Source: Arcuatula senhousia
Taxonomy: Eukaryota > Mollusca > Bivalvia > Mytilida > Mytilidae
NCBI GenBank assembly: GCA_963971305.1
Contig: OZ020303.1
Span: forward strand, 45,806,106-45,870,105
Length of the DNA stretch: 64,000 nt
Direction of reading: 5' to 3'
Under the pieces are notes generated by a model. It was not told where the DNA came from and searched no databases. It saw only the letters and a list, made by a program, of their open reading frames with translations. Numbering within the stretch: position 1 is the first letter of the stretch; each line of letters opens with the position of its first letter. Shown piece by piece: positions 57,758 to 64,000 of this stretch. The position numbers and the translations under genes were made by a program.

Positions 57758-57984
57758 TTATGAGTTGTACGCATTGCTATTTCGGAAAATTTTTCCTGAT
57801 GTCTAATTTATTCATTGAAACAGGGAGATAAAATAAGAAAAGAGGAACTCTATATAAAAGCTTCGGTATTTTATACGTTTTGTACCTTGCAACTGGCGGA
57901 TACACGGATGTGTTTTGGATGTTGGAACTCCCTCCTCCCCCCTCGAATTTTTTTTCCGTGAAGACTTTTTGCAAACCTCGTCTG

Positions 57985-58111
57985 AAACTCCTTCTTCTCT
58001 CGACTTAACATTTGTAGTAGACTGTATATGATTCTCTCTATCCAAAATTTCCTGGTCGGCTTTGACTATCCATTCCTGTGATAGACCGACCTCAACGTGA
58101 TCCACTCTGGC
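57985..58111 (-). CDS. Possible isolated exon of unknown gene
   Basis: On the minus strand the frame carries VDHVEVGLSQEWIVKADQEI and then a charged, Glu/Lys-rich stretch (NVKSREEGVSDE). It is preceded by ACCTTGCCAG, a plausible acceptor, and followed by GAGGTTTGC, a weak donor. The composition is protein-like and unlike the AT-driven frames nearby. I recognise no family and see no partner exon, so it may be a chance frame or part of a dead transposon. Confidence 0.25.
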
Positions 58112-58299
58112 AAGGTTACAAATCATTAAGAAATTTACATTCTGTTGGAGTATTAAAGCCCTTTGAATGATTTTCGCGTGAACTGGAGAAAAACTTCAAT
58201 TTATATTTTTTCAAGAAGCAAAGAATTGCAAAGGTGCATTTAAATCCCAAGGTCCATCAAAACAAACACAAAACCAGGAAACAATGACGACAACATAAT

Positions 58300-58400
58300 A
58301 AGAAGAAACATAATATTATTATTATATTTATTATTACAACACTTGTATAGCGCTTATCTAAAATGACATTACTCTAAGCGCTTTACAGAACATAAAATCA
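58300..58400. repeat. Short dispersed-repeat fragment with AGCGCTT boxes
   Basis: An ATT-rich microsatellite is followed by CTTGTATAGCGCTTATCT and then TCTAAGCGCTTTACAGAA. AGCGCTT/AAGCGCT is a self-complementary pair. The phrase resembles a repeat fragment common in marine animals (recalled, not checked). Confidence 0.45.
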
Positions 58401-60150
58401 AATAGCGAACAATAAAATATAAACACAAATATACATATTACAAACATACTTTAAAATATTAAGAATTAAAAATATTGTCACTGTATATATAATATGAGAA
58501 AGACATTACCTTAAAAGCTCGCGTAGATAATTCCATTGAAAATTTCGAATAATGCCTGGGACGAGATAATTTGGGACGATGTATTACTATTTCCCGCAAT
58601 GTTTCAGCACGCGCAGACATTTTCGAAAACTTCCGAAAATCGAATGTTTCCGGTGACAGAACAATTTTTCTCTCATAGTATTTAGAGTCTTGTGCAATTT
58701 GGCATATTTTCTACATTAAAGAGCTCGTTACGCTCGCATATCAAAATACAAAATACAAAAAAAACAAAGCATCATTGTAAACTGCATGCAGCGATGCAAT
58801 CTATCGTCAAAGCAGGCGAAATGAAACCTAGGTGCTAATAAAATTTGAGCAGTTCTCTCTTTTTGCAAGAATTATCTAACTTTATTCTTATAACCATAGA
58901 TACAAGCACATACTTTTTTCAATATATGCAACAAAGGTCGAGTTGTCAATGGATCTTGAAAAAAAGTTTAGTCTGTAATTATTCATTTTAATTACTTTGA
59001 TTACTTCAATCTATTAATTTCTCTTATTTATGTCTGCCAGTACAAATGTACTTGATGTAATATGTAAGTAAAAGTTGCCAGAATCCTATTTATTTAAAAC
59101 CTCTGATTAACTTTTAAGTACAAGGAAAACTATACTTACCATCAAAAGGTTATAAATTTCTCCTGCAGTTTAAGCTTTTATGATGCTTGTCTAATGTTCA
59201 GATTAAAAATGTAAGTGGTTTAAAATCGAGAAGTTCATATTGATATTTTTTTTCAAAATTAGATCTTATACGGAATTAGGTTAATATTTCACTGTTGTTA
59301 CCGAAATATGATCCAATGCTTGACGAAAATCGGTTAAAAGTATCGGATGAACTGTAAGACTATCAAGAAATATGTTTCAACTGATCAATGTAAATCAAAC
59401 CAATATGGAAAGACAGAAAGGGTGTGAAAACTATAATGACAAATTGATCAAGCAATTGGCAAAAGTCCTCTGTACAGTTCAAGGCGGCGAATAGACCCGC
59501 TGCAGCTTAAAGCTACTAAATAATAGTCAAGTTATCCTAATAAACATGTAAAATCACGGCGCTTTTGCCCCCGCTCCCCCCAAAAAGCGACTGGGATGTA
59601 TGCAACAACCTATCTTCTCATGCATCTTGCATGCTTGGGTTGTTAGACGTTACATACAGTAATTCTGGTAGCATACAATAAGGCAGCAACGTGGGGGATG
59701 TTAAATTTTCGCACGTTAATGAAAAATGCTTCAAGATCAGTTAAAGTGGGATTTTAGTGTGAAGTTAGCTTACTGTGGGATCCGGAGGCCCCGCAGTAAG
59801 CTAAATTTCCCAACTTTACATATTCCTCCCTTTTTACAGCCACTACTCGTTCTCTCGATTGGTCTCGTGTCCCGACCCTCTTAGGCTTTTTATTTTGATA
59901 CCTTCTTAATGGTACTCCTTATATTTCTAAATTCATGATAAAGAGTACATATTGGGCATTGAAATATCGTGCTCGAAAGTAAAACAAGAAAAAAATCAGT
60001 ATACATTTTTAAAGACAAAGCGGGTGAAAAAAAACCCAAAAAAAAACCCTGAAGTTAAAGTAACAAATTATACCATACAGTTAATGAGAAAATTGTTACT
60101 CTTATTTATGGAACGCCATAGCTGTCTTATGTGTCTTTTTTATTGCTTTT
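58401..60150. other. Gene-free stretch with one hairpin
   Basis: AT-rich. The only structure is an imperfect hairpin at 59765-59804 (TTAGCTTACTG paired with CAGTAAGCTAA, and GGG with CCC). Confidence 0.5.
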
Positions 60151-60430
60151 CTGTTATAAGATGATGCTTTTCTATTATAAGATGGTGCTTTTCTATTATA
60201 AGATGATGCTTTTCTATTATAAGATGGTGGTTTTCTATTATAAGATGGTGCTTTTCTATTATAAGATGGTGCTTTTCTATTATCAGATGATGGTTTTCTA
60301 TTATAAGATGGTTGTTTTCTATTATAAGATGGTTGTTTTCTATTATAAGATGGTGCTTTTCTATTATAAGAAGGTGCTTTTCTATTATAAGATGATGGTT
60401 TTCTATTATAAGATGGTGCTTTTCTAATAT
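60151..60430. repeat. 21-bp minisatellite array A
   Basis: About 13 units with core TTTTCTATTATAAG followed by ATGGTGC or variants (ATGATGC, ATGGTGG, ATGGTTG, AAGGTGC). Units are exactly 21 bp, so frames stay open on both strands (FYYKMVL on plus, YNRKAPS on minus). This openness follows from the period and is not evidence of a gene. Confidence 0.95.
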
Positions 60431-60820
60431 GGAGTAGGCATTGCCTAAATGCGAGCATAGCTAAAAGGGACTACGTTTTGTTTATATAATGTATTTGGGG
60501 CGAGATGGTATGGGGCGATTAAGCTTCGAGACGCGTTAGTTTCGTACGTGCATATAACCAAGACGAAACGAGCAGCTTATGTGTATTTGTTATTTTAAGA
60601 ATATTATTTTCTTGTAAAAAGCGCAATTTATTATTTTTTTAAAGCATTATTTCTTTTCTTATAAATTATTTTAACATTCGCTCCGGACCTGTAAAAATAA
60701 TAACCCTTTCCGGACCATAAAAAATCTAAATCATCATTAGCAAATTTCTCGCGGAAACAAATACCGTAGAGCTCTCCGCTCGAGCGGGCACTTCGTGCCC
60801 GCTTGCGAGCTATGCTCGCT
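60431..60820. other. Spacer between the two minisatellite arrays, ending in a palindrome cluster
   Basis: Mostly AT-rich. 60776-60819 holds three overlapping or adjacent inverted repeats: CCGCTCGAGCGG, AGCGGGCAC TTC GTGCCCGCT, and GCGAGC TAT GCTCGC. They end exactly where array B begins. Confidence 0.8.
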
Positions 60821-60821
60821 A

Positions 60822-61280
60822 TTATACGATGGTGGTTTTCTATTATAAGGTGCTTTTTTATTATAAGGTGCTTTTCTATTATAAGGTGCTTTTCTATTAT
60901 ACGATGGTGGTTTTCTATTATAAGGTGCTTTTTTATTATAAGGTGCTTTTCTATTATACGATGGTGGTTTTCTATTATAAGGTGCTTTTTTATTATAAGG
61001 TGCTTTTTTATTATAAGGTGCTTTTCTATTATAAGGTGCTTTTCTATTATAAGGTGGTTTTCTATTATACGATGGTGGTTTTCTATTATAAGGTGCTTTT
61101 TTATTATAAGGTGCTTTTTTATTATAAGGTGCTTTTCTATTATAAGGTGCTTTTCTATTATAAGATGGTGGTTTTCTATTATAAGATGGTGCTTTTCTAT
61201 TATAAGATGGTGGTTTTCTATTATAAGATGGTGCTTTTCTATTATACGATGATGGTGTTTTACTATTATAAGGTGCTTTT
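60822..61280. repeat. 18/21-bp minisatellite array B, related to array A
   Basis: Units alternate between an 18-bp form (TTTTCTATTATAAGGTGC) and a ~21-bp form with ACGATGGTGG or AGATGGTGC. Higher-order order is visible (two to five short units between long ones). The array is cut at 61280 by Helentron-like copy 4; a last piece (TCTAATATACGATGGTGG) resumes at 62732. Confidence 0.95.
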
Positions 61281-62731
61281 TAGCTCACCTGACTCGAAGG
61301 GTCATGTGAGCTATTGGCGTCACTCGGCGTCCGTCGTCCGTCCGTCGTCCGTCCGTAAACTTTTTCAAACGCTAACTCCTCTGACACCATAAGTCCAATA
61401 GCAACCAAACTTGGTATGGTTGTTCATTAGCATTCGGTGCTTAGAACTATAATGTGGGGATTGTTGATTCGTTGTAAAACATGGCCGCCATGGCTAAAAA
61501 TAGAACATAGGGGTAGAATGCAGTTTTTTGCAAATAACTCAAAAACGGCTACTGATATCAAAATTCTGGCAGAGTATAAAAGTGATCAGCACCTCAAGAT
61601 CTACCTACCCTGAACTTTTGAAGAAAATCCAACAACCCATGTAGGAGTTATTGCCCTTTTTGTGGATTTTTTGCAAATTTTGCACCTGTTTAGCTCAATA
61701 TCTTGAAAACTATACTAGATATTTTAGAAATTTAAATTGCATATTGTAAAGCACATCAAGATCTACAAAATATGTATAGGGTCAACGTTGTAGGACCATT
61801 CCTTTTAGGAGTTATTGCCCTTAGAACGTCAAAATTTAGCATTTTAACAGCATTTCCTCATTACATTGAAAACGTTAACTCCTCTGACACTTTAAGTTCA
61901 AATGGAACCAAACTTAGTATAATTGTTTATTAGCATTAGGTGTATAGAACTGATGTGGGGATTTTTGATTGGTCGTAAAACATGGCCGCTGTGGCTAAAA
62001 ATAGAACATAGGGGTAAATGGCAGTTTTTTGCAAATAACTCTAAAACGGTGACAGATTTCAAAATTTTGATTGGGAACAAAAGTGATCAGCACCTCAAGA
62101 TCTACCAGCTCTGAAATTTTTAAGAAAATCCAACAACCCATGTAGGAGTTATTGCCCTTTTTGTGGATTTTTTGCAAATTTCGCACCTGTTTAGCTCAAT
62201 ATCTTGAAAACTATACAAGATATTTGAGAAATTTAAATTGCATATTGTTAAGCGCATCAAGATCTACAAAATATGTAACAGAGTCAACGTTGTAGGACCT
62301 TTCCTTTGAGGAGTTATTGCCCTTGGAACTTCAAAATTGAGCATTTTAACTGCATTTCCTCATTATATTGAAAATGTTAACTCCTCTGACACTTTAAGTC
62401 CAATCAGAACCAAACTTGGTATTATTGTTTATTATTATTAGGTGTATAAAACTGTTGTGGGGATTTTTGATTGGTGTTAAAACATTGCCACTGTGGCTAA
62501 AAATAGAACATTAGGTTAAACTGCATTTTTTTGCAAATAACTCAAAAAGTGTGACAGATTTTTAGATTTTGATTGAGAACAAAAGTGATCAGCACCTTAA
62601 TATCCACCATATTGTCAGATGACCCCCTTATTAATCTTATGACCCTTTCAACGTCAAATAGATTTTGCCTAATAACCTTTACTTCAGGCACATATGTCAG
62701 GCGAGCGATTCAGGCTCCTGGGAGCCTCTTG
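61281..62731 (+). mobile_element. Helentron-like tandem-repeat element, copy 4 (different body)
   Basis: 5' hairpin AGCTCACCTGACTC with GGGTCATGTGAGCT, then (CCGTC)n-like text. The body has three ~490-bp units (starting near 61362, 61862 and 62352, with AACTCCTCTGACAC, AACCAAACTT and GTAAAACATGGCCGC). The 3' end has GTCAGGCGAGC, the hairpin GGCTCCTGGGAGCC and CTTG. The ends match copies 1-3 but the repeat unit is unrelated in length, so this is a second subfamily. No protein is encoded. Confidence 0.8.
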
Positions 62732-62750
62732 TCTAATATACGATGGTGGT

Positions 62751-63473
62751 TCCCGTGATTTACCGGAAGTGTGGAGTTTATTTGAATAAAGGGACGGACC
62801 AATTGCTATAAATGAAATATGAAAAAAAAATTTCAAGAAAATCAATTAAGTCTCTAAAATGTTTTAGGGATTATTACATACTCTTCAAAAAAAGTTACGC
62901 ATAGGCAGAAAATTTCCTATATGTTTAATACAAACCCACACCATTTCACCACAGGTACTTGTGGACAGGACCCCATTTGGGGCCCCATTAATGTTCACCC
63001 CCCCCTTTTTCCTTGACTTATATATTTTTTGTCATTCTATCTTTACACTATATCAGACATAACATTATTTCAAGGAGTATATGGGTTACTATCAAAAAGC
63101 GAGCTTCCCGAAGGGAAGCGAAGCGAAGGTAAGTCACTCTACTTTGTTTACATTGGGGTACCACATAGGAATTCTGCTCAATTTTCTAATTAAAAATAAC
63201 TTTGTACTTACCAAACTGTACATCGGCTAACTCCAAATACATTATTCTTTCTGAAAATAGTCATTTAAAGTCACTATAAGCAACATTACCGGCGTAAATG
63301 ACAACATTTGTACGATAATTTCTATAGTTTGAACGCCATTCGAGTTGAAAGAACGGAAGCAGGTATCGCGGCGCCACCTGTGAAAATCGATTTCTTCCGA
63401 ATGGAAATGCGGCCTACGTACAATATAGAGAATCTCGAGTATCTTCGCGGAATTTTCTGCTGAATTGTCAAAA
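62751..63473. other. Region upstream of the PIF1-like gene
   Basis: AT-rich, with a C-run near 62998 and a small inverted repeat CTTCCCGAAGGGAAG at 63105-63119 followed by GCGAAGCGAAGGTAAGT. No coding exon is evident. Confidence 0.5.
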
Positions 63474-64000
63474 ATGGATGAAGATCAGTTATTTGCGTTT
63501 GATTTAGCCCTAAAAGGGCATAATCTGTGCATTACAGGGCAAGCGGGGACAGGTAAATCATTCCTGGTAAGGAAAATAGTGGAATACATGAGGTTTAAAC
63601 TTAAAAGAAACGTTAGTTTAGTCTGTTCGACGGGGATTGCTGGCACTCATTATGAAAACCTAGGGGCCCAAACCATTCACAAATGGTCTGGTGTAGGTGA
63701 TGGACGATATCTAAATGAAGAGATAGTACATTTAGTGAGGACAGACGAGAGGTACTTACAAAATAAAAGCAATATTTTATCAGTTGAAACGTTGATTGTT
63801 GATGAAATTTCAATGGTCAGTGCCAAAGTTCTCAATCAAGTTCAAACACTATGTAAACAAATTCGAAATTCTGAAGTTACTTTTGGAAATATTCAGGTGA
63901 TACTTGTTGGGGATTTCATGCAACTCCCCCCAGTGGCAAATGAGATATATGGTGACCCAGGCACTGCTTGTTTTAGACTATCCTGGTTTGAAAGTTATTT
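63474..64000 (+). CDS. PIF1-like DNA helicase, N-terminal part (runs off the window)
   Basis: An open frame from ATG 63474 to the window edge, 175 codons, no stop. It contains superfamily 1B helicase motifs in order: Walker A GQAGTGKS (22-29), motif Ia CSTGIAGTH, TIHKWSGVGDG, motif II LIVDEISMV (DEIS at 110-113) and motif III VILVGDFMQLPPV (146-154). PIF1 helicases are 5'-to-3' enzymes acting on telomeres, forks and G-quadruplexes. The N-terminus before Walker A is only 21 residues, shorter than in canonical nuclear PIF1. That suits the multi-copy PIF1-like genes of bivalves or a helicase domain of a mobile element (Helitron, Crypton-type). No Rep domain is visible upstream. Later motifs lie outside the window. 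Confidence 0.88.
   Translation, partial: MDEDQLFAFDLALKGHNLCITGQAGTGKSFLVRKIVEYMRFKLKRNVSLVCSTGIAGTHYENLGAQTIHKWSGVGDGRYLNEEIVHLVRTDERYLQNKSNILSVETLIVDEISMVSAKVLNQVQTLCKQIRNSEVTFGNIQVILVGDFMQLPPVANEIYGDPGTACFRLSWFESY

Noticed and set aside
60151..61280. CRISPR array
   Set aside because: Repeats are directly adjacent without unique spacers, the genome is an animal's, and no cas gene is present.
60102..61392. FYYK/YNRK repeat frames as secreted repeat proteins
   Set aside because: Frames are open on both strands because the unit length is a multiple of three. The array is interrupted by a transposon and flanked by non-coding DNA.

Overview
The window is nuclear DNA from a eukaryote. It is AT-rich, has long introns with GT-AG borders, and contains animal-specific genes. 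The repeats (agctcacctgg-type elements, bivalve-style foldbacks, a dispersed element near 4.19, 21.37 and 41.15 kb) and the cysteine-rich Toll-like receptors point to a bivalve mollusc, most likely a mussel-like mytilid. That species call is inference from recalled repeat families, not a database match.

Layout. 0-4.1 kb: two layers of recent tandem duplication. 5.5-6.4 kb: 3' debris of a Penelope-like retroelement. 7.4-10.5 kb (+): a Toll-like receptor (TLR) pseudogene broken by frameshifts, a nonsense codon and a 5'-truncated copy of that retroelement. 11.5-12.0 kb (-): an intact Tctex-type dynein light chain gene. 14.4-16.7 kb (-): an intact single-exon TLR, the inverted paralogue of the pseudogene; the two share their proximal promoter. 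17.8-23.7 kb (+): a complete seven-exon flavin-containing monooxygenase, rebuilt exon by exon to 537 aa. 24.6-40.4 kb (+): a complete seven-exon NACHT and WD-repeat protein (NWD1/NWD2 type), rebuilt to 1750 aa, with introns full of transposons. 42.8-51.7 kb: a patchwork of minisatellites, a foldback element, TIR elements with internal repeats, and a tandem pair of microsatellite-linked elements. 53.0-53.5 kb (-): a single-coding-exon KCNE-like potassium channel beta subunit. 56-63 kb: mostly repeats, including two 21-bp minisatellite arrays. 63.5-64 kb (+): the N-terminal part of a PIF1-like helicase that runs off the window.

The genes do not form a pathway. TLR and NWD proteins both belong to families used in innate sensing, but being neighbours is no evidence of shared function. 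The main new observation concerns a repeat family. Four copies share a 5' hairpin, subterminal complementary ends, a 3' GC hairpin and apparent insertion between two Ts without target duplication. The ends co-vary between copies, and two insertions have readable empty sites. This fits a non-autonomous Helentron-like (Helitron2) family with two different tandem-repeat bodies.
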